Origin: Paenibacillaceae bacterium GAS479
Lineage (GTDB): Bacteria; Bacillota; Bacilli; Paenibacillales; Paenibacillaceae
Direction of reading: 5' to 3'
Assembly (NCBI GenBank): GCA_900105225.1
Contig: LT629764.1
Span: 942,098-1,006,097, forward strand
DNA: 64,000 nt
Translations under genes and position numbers: made by a program
Shown here: piece by piece, positions 42,523 to 51,900 of the stretch
How positions within the stretch are numbered: position 1 is the first letter of the stretch
Layout: each line of letters opens with the position of its first letter
Notes under the pieces: model-generated
Database searches by the model: none
What the model was told of the DNA's origin: nothing
What the model saw: the letters and a program-made list of their open reading frames with translations, nothing else

Positions 42523-44769
42523 TTAATAGGCTCGAATATCAATTAGCTCCGCAAACGAGCTTCCGTTTGTTTCCAGAACCGTCAGCCGCAGACGCTGAAG
42601 ATCGGTTTTTTCAGCCAATCGGTACACATGCTTCCGTTTACGGTTGTCGGATTCCTCAGCGATCAGCTTCCATTCCGAGCCGTCGCTTCCTTCGATGACG
42701 TATTTTTTCGCCAGCTCCGGAATGATTTCAAAATCGGTGCGGTGGTGATGCAGGTTGATCAGGTCTTCGTTTACATCATCGTTGAAGGTCACATGAACTT
42801 CGGATACAGGCTGCGGCGTATCCCAAGCCAGTTCCAGCCACTGCGGACCACCGCTAAGTTCCTCAGACATCCATTGGTTCGGACCGCCGTATGGTCTGAT
42901 ATACCCACCAACCGCTTTGTCAGGAGCGTACGCCCCGCTAACACCTTTGGCGCGGAAGCACCATGGGCTGCGTCTTGCTCCATTCATCGTCCATTGCTGC
43001 ACCAGCTTCTCCGAACTGCGCTCCTCCAGCTCCACGGCAACCACAGGTTCAAACGATTGATTAAACGCCAGAACGCCGCTCAGGTTCCGATCTGCCGCAT
43101 GCAGGCTAACAGATGAATTTTTGCGAATGATGACAAATGCGTTTTGGGCTTCCTGAGGCTGCCATTGCAGCGGAATACTCACCCACTGTTTTTCACCAGG
43201 CTGCAGGCTTACGTCTATAGATTGCAAAAGATTGGCCGGCACATAGTTCTCTCCACGGCCCGTATCCCAAAGCTCTACAGTCAAAGTGGTCGCTGCATCC
43301 GCGTCTACCAGCAGCTCGAAGCCTTCCAAGGCCGGTTCAACCGGGAACAGAATACCTGCGGACTTGTCGAGCACATGACTGCCGGCGGATTGCTCCACGG
43401 CAATGGAGCGGTACGTGCTGGAAGCTGTTACTTTGGCGCCGAGCGCCAAATCTCCCTCGTCTCTGCTGCGAAGACCGATAATGGAAGCATCCTGGCGCAG
43501 CATCGTCTGCTGCAGCTCCGTCAGATGATTGGCATGCAGCTCGCGTGGTGTAACAGAGTGCTGCACACAGAGCGCCGCGCCTGATCCGGCTGCCTCGCCG
43601 ATAACGGCACAAGTCGCCATAACGCGGGTTGTACCGAAAGCAACATGGGAGGCGCTGATGTTGCGGCCGGCAAACAGCAGATTGCTGACGTTGGAAGAAT
43701 AAAGGGAGCGGAACGGGATATGATAGTTGCCGTCCGCATGCAGATGTTTGGAGCCGCTCTCGGTTGCATAAACGCCTTGCGGTGGGTGCAGGTCGATTGA
43801 CCAGCCGCCGAACGCAACCCGGTCTTCAAACGGCTCTTGCGCCATTATATCGTTCTGATTGAGCGTATAGTCACCGATAAAACGGCGGTATTCGCGTTTG
43901 CCCGGAACGGCGCCAACCCACTCCAATGTCATGTTTGCTGCATCATCGAATTTGCCGGAGTTTTTAATATAATCCCAGATACCGTATACAACAGCCCATA
44001 GCTCGTCGCGAATACGCTCATTGTCATGGACCGCGTCCAGCTCGCCGCCGAACTCAATCCACCAGTAGTCACAGCCGTTAGATCCGCTGCGAATGACCCG
44101 GCGCATTGGAATCGTCGTGTTTTCGATATCGCGGGCGAAGGAAGGCGCTACGAATTTTACGGGATGGCCAACATCTTTCGTATAGAACAGAATAGTGCTG
44201 CCAAGCGTAATTCCGTCCGGAACTTCCGGTGCCCAGTCTTCGTTAAATTCGGATTTTGCCTCACGGCCGATTTTGAAGCCTGCTCCGGCCAGGAAGCCGA
44301 CCAGGCCGTCACCCGTACAATCAATGTAAACCGGGCTCTTGTATGTGATTTTGCGTTCAGAGCCTGCCATCCAGCCGGTTACGGACAGGATTTTGCGATG
44401 CTCGGCAGGACCTTCCGCCTCTGCTTCGTGCACATCTGTATTTAAAAAGAGCGTAATATTGCTTTCAGCAAGCACAGTTTCCAGCACGACCAGATCCCAC
44501 AAATAAGGGTTGCCGTCTGGATTGCGGTACTGGTTCTCAACGAACATTTCGCCCATAATGCCTGTTTCACGAGCATAACGGTTATTGCCATGCGCCGTAG
44601 CGCCGCATACCCATACCCGTACCTCGCTGCTGGAATTGCCACCGAGTACCGGGCGATTTTGGACTAGCGCCACTTTCTGGCCAAGCCTTGCCGCCGCAAC
44701 CGCTGCGCAGACACCTGCCAGACCACCGCCGACGACCGTTACATCACATTGAAAGGTTTCTGTTCTCAC
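42523..44769 (-). CDS. FAD-dependent oxidoreductase with C-terminal discoidin-like domain
   Basis: 748 aa. N-terminal FAD-binding Rossmann domain (VTVVGGGLAGVCAAVAAARLG, VLGGNSSSEVRV) of the FAD_oxidored group, including DCTGDGLVGFLAGAGFKIG and LLFAGRNISASH. The C-terminal about 250 residues, beginning near ALGAKVTASSTYRSIAVEQ, look like F5/8-type (discoidin) carbohydrate-binding sandwiches. The substrate is not established; the site beside a sugar transporter suggests oxidation of a sugar or sugar derivative (inference). GTG start with GGAGG 9 bases upstream. No signal peptide, so the carbohydrate-binding part would act in the cytoplasm. Confidence 0.83.
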   Translation of the reverse strand: MRTETFQCDVTVVGGGLAGVCAAVAAARLGQKVALVQNRPVLGGNSSSEVRVWVCGATAHGNNRYARETGIMGEMFVENQYRNPDGNPYLWDLVVLETVLAESNITLFLNTDVHEAEAEGPAEHRKILSVTGWMAGSERKITYKSPVYIDCTGDGLVGFLAGAGFKIGREAKSEFNEDWAPEVPDGITLGSTILFYTKDVGHPVKFVAPSFARDIENTTIPMRRVIRSGSNGCDYWWIEFGGELDAVHDNERIRDELWAVVYGIWDYIKNSGKFDDAANMTLEWVGAVPGKREYRRFIGDYTLNQNDIMAQEPFEDRVAFGGWSIDLHPPQGVYATESGSKHLHADGNYHIPFRSLYSSNVSNLLFAGRNISASHVAFGTTRVMATCAVIGEAAGSGAALCVQHSVTPRELHANHLTELQQTMLRQDASIIGLRSRDEGDLALGAKVTASSTYRSIAVEQSAGSHVLDKSAGILFPVEPALEGFELLVDADAATTLTVELWDTGRGENYVPANLLQSIDVSLQPGEKQWVSIPLQWQPQEAQNAFVIIRKNSSVSLHAADRNLSGVLAFNQSFEPVVAVELEERSSEKLVQQWTMNGARRSPWCFRAKGVSGAYAPDKAVGGYIRPYGGPNQWMSEELSGGPQWLELAWDTPQPVSEVHVTFNDDVNEDLINLHHHRTDFEIIPELAKKYVIEGSDGSEWKLIAEESDNRKRKHVYRLAEKTDLQRLRLTVLETNGSSFAELIDIRAY

Positions 44770-44814
44770 AACTTACAACCTCCAGGTTTAAGTAGATATT
44801 ATGTCTTTGATTTC

Positions 44815-44843
44815 ATTATAATAAAGCTACAAACAGCCATCCA
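44815..44843 (-). promoter_or_regulatory. Probable promoter of the FAD oxidoreductase gene
   Basis: A perfect minus-strand TATAAT with a weak TGGATG 17 bases upstream, in the divergent gap with the AraC gene. Activator dependence on that AraC protein would fit the poor -35 (inference). Confidence 0.55.
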
Positions 44844-44897
44844 TGCACGTTATTAATTAAAAACATATCTTTTATTTCACTACAATGAGGTGATCTG

Positions 44898-45707
44898 ATG
44901 TTTCTTCCGCAACCGCTTCCAGAATTTGTTGACCATACGTACTGGGATCAAAAAAAACAGTTTCAACTAGCTTCGGACCAATATACGAACTGGGTGTTAT
45001 TTGCCGTGGAGAAAGGCAGCTTTCGCTTCAAAATTGGCAGTCTCAGCGGGATCGCCCAATTTGCCGAGGCCGTGCTCTGTCCTCCTGGCATGATTTTCAA
45101 TCGGGAGGTATTGGACCCGGTCAGCTTTCATTTTTTGACTTTCAGAAATACACAACCTGCGGACTTAACTGGTGCGCCTGCATTGCAGTCGCCTTTAAAG
45201 CTGACGTTTCGGGATAAACAACGGCTGTTTAACACGCTCCATCAGCTGCATGGTTGTGCAGCTGCAACGGCAGCGCCGGAAGCCGGGCGAGCTTGGGCCG
45301 CGCATTTGCTTGCGGATTTGCTGCAGCAGTATGCCTGGGAAAGCTCGCAGCCGATCCAGCAGCAGCCTGGACAGGACAGCAGCGGAGAACCGCTGCTGCG
45401 GCAGGCCCGGCTCCGCATCGAGGAGACGGCTTGCCGCGAGCTCAGCCTGGGCGAGCTCGCCCGCGAGCTAGGTCTGTCGCCAGTCCAGCTTTCCCGGCGC
45501 TTTAAAGCACGGTATGGCTTATCGCCTTCTGCGCTCCAGCAGTCCATTCGACTGCAAAAAGCCCGCTCTCTTTTAACCGAAACCTCCTTAACTCTGGAGA
45601 AAATAGCCGAGGAATGCGGATATGAAAGCGGGTTTTATTTAAGTCGCCTGTTCAAGAAACAGGTCGGGTCTAGTCCGTCGGAGTACCGCAGCCGGTTCCG
45701 GATTTGA
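44898..45707 (+). CDS. AraC-family transcriptional regulator
   Basis: 269 aa. N-terminal cupin-like ligand-binding half (about 1-150) and C-terminal pair of helix-turn-helix motifs (LSLGELARELGLSPVQLSRRFKARYG; LEKIAEECGYESGFYLSRLFKKQVG) ending in the family's SPSEYRSRF. Sugar-responsive activator; the divergent FAD oxidoreductase is the probable target. Ribosome site GAGGTGA 5 bases before the ATG. Confidence 0.9.
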   Translation: MFLPQPLPEFVDHTYWDQKKQFQLASDQYTNWVLFAVEKGSFRFKIGSLSGIAQFAEAVLCPPGMIFNREVLDPVSFHFLTFRNTQPADLTGAPALQSPLKLTFRDKQRLFNTLHQLHGCAAATAAPEAGRAWAAHLLADLLQQYAWESSQPIQQQPGQDSSGEPLLRQARLRIEETACRELSLGELARELGLSPVQLSRRFKARYGLSPSALQQSIRLQKARSLLTETSLTLEKIAEECGYESGFYLSRLFKKQVGSSPSEYRSRFRI

Positions 45708-45784
45708 GTTTTTTCTGCGCGGCGGAGTGTGCTCATGAATTAACGTACCTTCATGCGGTGTTGTCCGGTTAATAATCGATTCCA

Positions 45785-46957
45785 TTACCCACTACTCCGC
45801 TGCTTCTCCGATACATACTTAACGAGTGATTCGAAAAATAAAATCAGTTCATTCGGAGGACGAATACCTAGCTCCCGGCCAAGCAGCCGGACGTAACCGG
45901 TGTAAATTGCATTCAGCCCCTTTTTGTCGCTGCTCCGGGCATGAATGGCCATGAGCAGACGAACGGCGCTTTCATCAAGCGGATTACGTTCGTTCAGCTT
46001 GAGCAGCAATCGGGAAGCAGCTGTCATATCGTTCATCGCAATGAGCGCTTCCGCAAGCTTGAGCACAAAGGAAGCGTGCATAGCCGAGTAACGCTCGGTT
46101 TCGTGGACGGCCCACACATAGGCTCTATCTCCAAAAAGCTCCCCGGTATACAGCCGTTCAACCAGCAGCGCAGCCTCGACATTGCCCTCGTGAATGCTGC
46201 GCAGCTCCCTTGTTTGCCTTTCGAATTCCAAATAATCCGTTATCGGCTCGTTCCCAAGTTCTAGCGCGTAGCCGTCGTTTTCCGAGCGCAGCGCATCCCG
46301 CAGCCCCAGCGGCTCAAGCGACTTTCGCAGCTGGTAAACGGTCGTATTGAGATAACTGTCCGCTCCTGTTCCTGCAAAAATATCCGCTACGAGTCTAAAA
46401 CGGGGAATTCTCTTCCCACGATGCAGCAGCAAGTAGGCAAATAACTCCGTACATTTGCGGGAAATCCATTTGACGCGACCGGCACCAGTGCTCACGGCGA
46501 TGTCTCCAAGCATGGTCAATACAACGGTTGGTGAGCCAGTCCGGCCAGTCCCCCCACCGGATTCCTTCGCCGGTTCCTCCGCTTGGGATGGAGCCCGCCG
46601 ATGCTTGGTCGCGCGGCTGATCGCACGCTGCAATCTTTCCTGAGTAACCGGCTTCACGATATAGTCCAGCACGGATAAATCATAGGCTTCCAATGCGTAT
46701 TCCTTGTGCGAGGTGACGAATACGAGTTGTGTCGGACAACCGACCGCCTCCATGCGTGCTGCGAACTCCATTCCCGTTTCGCCCGGCATGGATAGATCCA
46801 CAAACGCCAGCTCCACATCGGGATTCTCCTTCAAAAACCTAGCAGCAGACTGCGTATCCGTAAATGCGCCGCTTATCTCAATTCCCGGAAGCTTCTGCAG
46901 CATCTTGCTCATAATGAGATGCATCGCCCGCTCATCGTCAATTAGAATAACCTTCAT
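45785..46957 (-). CDS. Response regulator with SARP-like (BTAD) output domain
   Basis: 390 aa. Receiver with Asp54 (AFVDLSMPGETGM) and KPV lysine, a flexible linker rich in Gly and Pro, a winged-helix DNA-binding part (WISRKCTELFAYLLLHRGKRIPR, LNTTVYQLRKSLEPLG), then a helical bacterial transcriptional activation domain (BTAD) to the end (LGIRPPNELILFFESLVK). Partner of the kinase transcribed just upstream (30 bases between the genes), in an order opposite to usual RR-HK. The giant SLH gene lies upstream of the pair and is a possible target. Confidence 0.9.
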   Translation of the reverse strand: MKVILIDDERAMHLIMSKMLQKLPGIEISGAFTDTQSAARFLKENPDVELAFVDLSMPGETGMEFAARMEAVGCPTQLVFVTSHKEYALEAYDLSVLDYIVKPVTQERLQRAISRATKHRRAPSQAEEPAKESGGGTGRTGSPTVVLTMLGDIAVSTGAGRVKWISRKCTELFAYLLLHRGKRIPRFRLVADIFAGTGADSYLNTTVYQLRKSLEPLGLRDALRSENDGYALELGNEPITDYLEFERQTRELRSIHEGNVEAALLVERLYTGELFGDRAYVWAVHETERYSAMHASFVLKLAEALIAMNDMTAASRLLLKLNERNPLDESAVRLLMAIHARSSDKKGLNAIYTGYVRLLGRELGIRPPNELILFFESLVKYVSEKQRSSG

Positions 46958-46986
46958 CTCTCTCCCCCTTCCTATCCGATTTGTTG

Positions 46987-48768
46987 TTATTCGTTATGCC
47001 CTGCCGCCTCCGGCAAAGAGAAGTAAAAGACAGTGCCTACGCCAGGTTCGCTCACGAACCACAGCGTGCCGCCTTGAATGCGGACAAATTCGCGGGTCAA
47101 AGCTAGACCAAACCTCGTATCAGCGGCATCGTCTCCAGCAACGGGAGCTTTTAGAATCGGCTCCTCTAAACGAAGCAGCTCTGCCGTAAGATCGTCAATT
47201 CCGACGCCATTGTCACGAACGGATACAACAATCATACCGCCCTTGCGCTCAACGGTGACGTTGATGCGGCCTCCGATACCGGTATATTTAATTGCGTTGG
47301 ACAGCAGATTGCGCAAAATAAGATCAAGCATCTCTTTGTCAGCTTGCACCGCAACCTCTGCATGTTCATCTATCTGTTCCGCTAAAACAATATCCTTCAT
47401 AGCGGCTTTTGTTCCCGCCAGCGACAAAGCTTGACGCACAACCTGACGCATATTCCAGCTCTGCGGATGGAAGATCACCCTTCCGTTCTGGCTGCGGTAC
47501 CAGTCTAGTAAATTCTCTACCAACTGGAACGTGCTCTGCACCTGGCCTTTCAGCTCCCGGACGATTTCCGTATGCTCGGCATCTGCGACGGCTGACAGCT
47601 CATCCTCCAGCAGCTCCGTCAGGCTGACCAGCAGCGCGATAGGATCGCGGATGTCGTGAGCAACAATCGTGAACAGCTTGTCCTTGAACGCGTTCAGCTC
47701 GGACAGCTGCCGGGCGTTCTCACGCAGTCGGGCCTCGCTCTCCTTCAGCTCCGTAATATCGTTGAACATAAGAATTTTACCGATAGGTAATTTTCCATTA
47801 TCATAAATGAGAGACAGACTGCATGTATAATACATCTGCCTGATCCCCAATTTGCGGCTGAACGAAAAGCGTTCCTCAGAGGCGCCCTCCGCGCCGATCC
47901 GCTGGAGCAGCTCCGGACTGTCCGGCAGCACTTCCGCCGCGGGAGCCGGGTACCTTTTATTCCGTGCAAGCTCCGGCATGACCCCTTCCGCCGCCCCGTT
48001 ATAACTGACGATCCCATTGTCGTAATCCAGCAAAATAACGCCGTCCCGAATCGTCTCGAATACACGAGCCATGGCAAGCGGCGTCAAGCGCAGTAAATTG
48101 AAGCGCAAAATGCCCCAGGCATACGCAACTCCGGATATTGCAAATCCAAACGGCGTAAAATCAATGCTCGTCCCCGTCCACAGGATCAGGTTGAGCAGCA
48201 TCGGTGCAATCGCGCCGAGCAGTAGCACCCAAATTTGCTTACGCACAATCGGCAGCGCCCGGATGTACATCGGGATAAACAGCGTGATACCGGTTATTAA
48301 CACGAAGTAATTGTACGCAGCATGAATTTTGTACCACGGCCCTTTCACCGTGTTGTACAAAGACAAGGAAGATGCCTCATTCAGGAAATACCGCTTATAT
48401 ACGAGATGATGCCAATCATTGGTCAGATGAAGAAGAAATACGATTGCGGGGATGCCAAAAAGCAGTAAAACCAGCCCTTTGCGATAACGTGCAGCCGTGC
48501 CGGTGAATTGAATGACCTGATACAGCCACAGCGTGCTTACAAAAGGAATTCCGATATATTGAATCTGCAGCGCTAGCTTGACTCCGCCAAGAGTCCTGCT
48601 CAGTACTTCTAACCCGTATCCAAACGCATAAAAAGCGGCTGCCAGCATAATGAGCATCATCGTTCTGGCAACGGGCAACCGACGCTTCCGATAGGACAGG
48701 AAAGAGACAAATAACATCAGAGCAGTGGCGATAAAAAGTAAAATTGACATTCCATATTTAATGTCCAC
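46987..48768 (-). CDS. 7TM-type sensor histidine kinase with PAS domain
   Basis: 593 aa. Seven predicted transmembrane segments in the first 230 residues (histidine-kinase 7TM N-terminal domain: ARTMMLIMLAAAFYAFGYGLE, IQYIGIPFVSTLWLYQVIQFTG). A PAS domain (about 235-340), then a HisKA domain with IVAHDIRDPIALLVSLTE (phospho-His in AHD) and an ATPase domain with NLLSNAIKY and RFGLALTREF. GTG start with GGGGAGA upstream. Partner of the SARP-type regulator. Signal unknown. Confidence 0.9.
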   Translation of the reverse strand: MDIKYGMSILLFIATALMLFVSFLSYRKRRLPVARTMMLIMLAAAFYAFGYGLEVLSRTLGGVKLALQIQYIGIPFVSTLWLYQVIQFTGTAARYRKGLVLLLFGIPAIVFLLHLTNDWHHLVYKRYFLNEASSLSLYNTVKGPWYKIHAAYNYFVLITGITLFIPMYIRALPIVRKQIWVLLLGAIAPMLLNLILWTGTSIDFTPFGFAISGVAYAWGILRFNLLRLTPLAMARVFETIRDGVILLDYDNGIVSYNGAAEGVMPELARNKRYPAPAAEVLPDSPELLQRIGAEGASEERFSFSRKLGIRQMYYTCSLSLIYDNGKLPIGKILMFNDITELKESEARLRENARQLSELNAFKDKLFTIVAHDIRDPIALLVSLTELLEDELSAVADAEHTEIVRELKGQVQSTFQLVENLLDWYRSQNGRVIFHPQSWNMRQVVRQALSLAGTKAAMKDIVLAEQIDEHAEVAVQADKEMLDLILRNLLSNAIKYTGIGGRINVTVERKGGMIVVSVRDNGVGIDDLTAELLRLEEPILKAPVAGDDAADTRFGLALTREFVRIQGGTLWFVSEPGVGTVFYFSLPEAAGHNE

Positions 48769-48908
48769 GTCCGCGTCTCCCCTGATTTTAAAATAAGCGC
48801 CCTACCCGGTTTATGCCCACTGTCCTCGCGATTCGACAAATTGTTCTACGCTAGGATAGCATCTTACTTATGAGGTGTCCACGCCGTTCCTCCCCTCTGG
48901 AAACGAGA

Positions 48909-48936
48909 AAGGCCAGCCCGATTGCGGGCCGACCTT
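48909..48936 (-). terminator. Probable terminator of the giant gene
   Basis: Hairpin AAGGTCGGCCCG / CGGGCTGGCCTT with a loop of four, 16 bases past the giant gene's stop; the T-tract is short (TTTCTCG). Confidence 0.65.
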
Positions 48937-48952
48937 CTTGTCTCGCTGCGAC

Positions 48953-51900
48953 CTAACTAGTCAGCTTGTATACGATTCTGGCGACTAGCTTGATGATCTT
49001 GTAATAGTTTTTAAAGTCGGTGATGAATTGCCCCGCCGCTTTCTCCAGCATTTTAATGACAATCATCGCACCGATGTAATCTCGGTACACATCCCATACG
49101 GAGCCCGCAGCGTCGTAAGCATTAACGCCGGATACGATCAGCACCTTCAGCGCATCCTCCGGCTCGATCGTGTCCGTCACCTTCAACTGATTCGTAATTG
49201 CATCCAAATTGATATTCGCGTTGCGCAGAGCGGATACCGCGATGATTGACGCAATTTCGCCGTTATCCAGCAGCTTACGCTCCGTGGAATCGAGACCGTC
49301 GTAGAATTGCTGCCTTTCCTTGGTGGAAATATCCCGGATGATGGTATAGGTCTGCTTCAGCACGCCGCCGTTAGCCATCTGAATCGCAGTGACCAGATCT
49401 ACAAGCGAAATCAGGCCCGAATCCAGCATGCCCTGGGCGACGTCCTTCAATGTCCATCCGCCGATGCCGACGAGAATGCCTGGAATCCATACTGGACGGT
49501 ATCGCGCGTTGATCAGAGCCCCGGCAACGTCGCTGACAGCAGTAAATCCTCCATTATAGAGTGCTTCAGCGATAGAGTAGTAACTTAGATTTCTCTTATA
49601 CTCGACCAGCAGCTTGGCAATATCGCTGGCCGACTTGCCATTTTGCCTCAGCACCGCTACCGTATTGTCTCCCATAATGTCCCGGTATTGAATGTATTCG
49701 CTAGGCTCATAGCCGTTGCGGACTAGCCACAACATCTCATCATCTGAAGAACGGTTGCGCAGGAAGGTGACTGCCTCGCCTGCGTTAAAGCCCAGTCGCT
49801 TCAAGATGGCGGCGATAGAATCGTCCTGTGCGCCCGCCAAGTTCAATGCTCCTGATATCGCAGTGCCGCTGTATCCGTGCTCGCGCAGAGCGAGTGCGAT
49901 GTCATCCATCCGGGCATTCGGCAGACCAGCCTGTATGATCAGAATGATATGATACGGAACTAGATTCCATTTTCTCAGCAATTGCACGATGCCGGACGGC
50001 GTATTCATGCCAAGCGATGCCAGCTGTTCGCCCTGCTCTTGCTCGGTACCGGCATTGCGACGCGAAACGTTGAAGTACTGGTAGCGCATCTTCAAAATGC
50101 TGGCGTTGTCGTAGCCGAGGCTCCGCAGCGTATCAATCAGATACTGGGCCGAAGCGAGCTCCAGCAATCCTCTCTGCTCCAGCTCGACGCTTATGTCGCT
50201 GGCGCTCGCGCCCCGATCCTTCATGCGTTGCAGATAGGCAAACAGCGGATCCTCTCCGAATACTGCCGCCACCGCTTTGCGTACGCGCTCCGCCGGCATG
50301 ATGGCTGTGGTGATCGCATCCTGGATGCCGAGCGCGTCCAGATTGAAAATCACTTTGAGCGCCAGCACGATGTCGGTATCCGTAAATTTCGTTTTCATAT
50401 AATTCGCGACCGTCCCTGGCGAGCCGGCGTATCCAGCCGGTATCGTCTTCGCCAGATAAGCGATGTTCGTACCGCTGTAGTAGACCATCGTAATGGCAAG
50501 ACCGAGCTCCGAACCCTTGTAATAAGGGGATAACAGTGCCGTGGCCTCATCTGCGCCCATGCGGTAAGCGTCCTTCACGTACTGCAGGATATCCTGAACG
50601 GGTGCGTTCTGCTTATGCAGAAGCGCGATTGCGCCCTCAGCGGACTTGATCCCGTATAGATCGAGCACCTGCTGCAGCATGCCAGACGAGGTTCCCACCG
50701 AGAAGTACACGCCGGCAACCGCCGCTTGAATCGCCTCTGTCGCATAGACGCCGAGACCGCCCAGTGTCGCTTTGGCCTCCGCTTCCGTTTGGCCGTAGCT
50801 GTTTTTGAGCATTTCGGCGATCAGCGACAACCGGTAGCCGCTGCGGCTCAGGCCAAGCGCCGCGCTCTCCGCGCTGGCGAAGGCGCCGCTGCGCTTGAAC
50901 GCTCCGATAAGCGCCTGATCGTAAGCCGTGCCGTATACGGCACTGATACCGCTCAGCAATGCGGAAGCGTCGAAGGAATTGTTCGCAAGCAGTAATTCCG
51001 CCGCTTCCGCCGCCGATTTGCCGTTGTATTCTTTCAGCATTTTGACGATGTCGTAGAGTGGGAAACCCGCTGCCCAAAGATGTCGGATCGCCTCTCCAAT
51101 GTCCGTAATGCCTGCTTCCTGCAATATCGCCTGAGGTGTTTCGTCAGCGGCCCCATCCCCATTACCCTCATCGTAAACCTGCCCGATGGTCCATTCCAAA
51201 ATGCTGCTTTCCGCGAATTGCAGAGCGTTCAGCGCATCAGCCGTTGCCTGAGGCGAATTGGCGTAGTAGCTCTTGGAAACTCCCACTACATCCTGCAAAC
51301 TGTAGCCCATGGAACGTAGATAAGGCGCCGCATCCGTAATAGTTGTAATACCGCTGCTTCTCAGCAGCTCCTCCAGGCTCTCCTCTGTCGGTTTGCCGTA
51401 CATCTCCGCCACAGCCGCCAATATATCCGGCGTCCCGTAAAGACTCGATTGCAGCAGATCGTACGTTGTTTTGCCGGCGGACAGCCGGTAGTATTGTTTG
51501 CCCGCAAGCACCAGCTCGGAAAGCGTCAACCCGGCGGCTTTCAACTGCACTACCGCAGCGGCGAATTCAGTTATGCCAAGCGCGCTCAGCGTATCCAGCG
51601 TCGTTTGGGCCAGCGTTTGCCCGTACACATAGGAGACGGCGTTTTGAATATCTTGTTGTCCAAAAGAACCCTCTGCAAGCAGCTCCGTCGCCGCTTCCCC
51701 GGCTTCCAGCTCGTAATACTCTTTGCCGACCCGTACCATTCCGTTCAGGTCAAACTTCATGTTGAGCAGGAACGGCACTGCAGAGCTCAGAGTTACAAGC
51801 CCTCTTGCCGTCAAGGAATCCACGATGCTGTCGCGTGTGGAGGTTTGGTACACATCGGTAATGCCGGCGATGATGTCCGCTTCCCGGTATAGCATGGAGC

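Noticed and set aside
49982-50533. Many long plus-strand frames opposite the giant gene
   Set aside because: The coding strand is clearly minus, with continuous repeats; opposite frames are basic, Arg-rich shadows produced by high third-position G+C.
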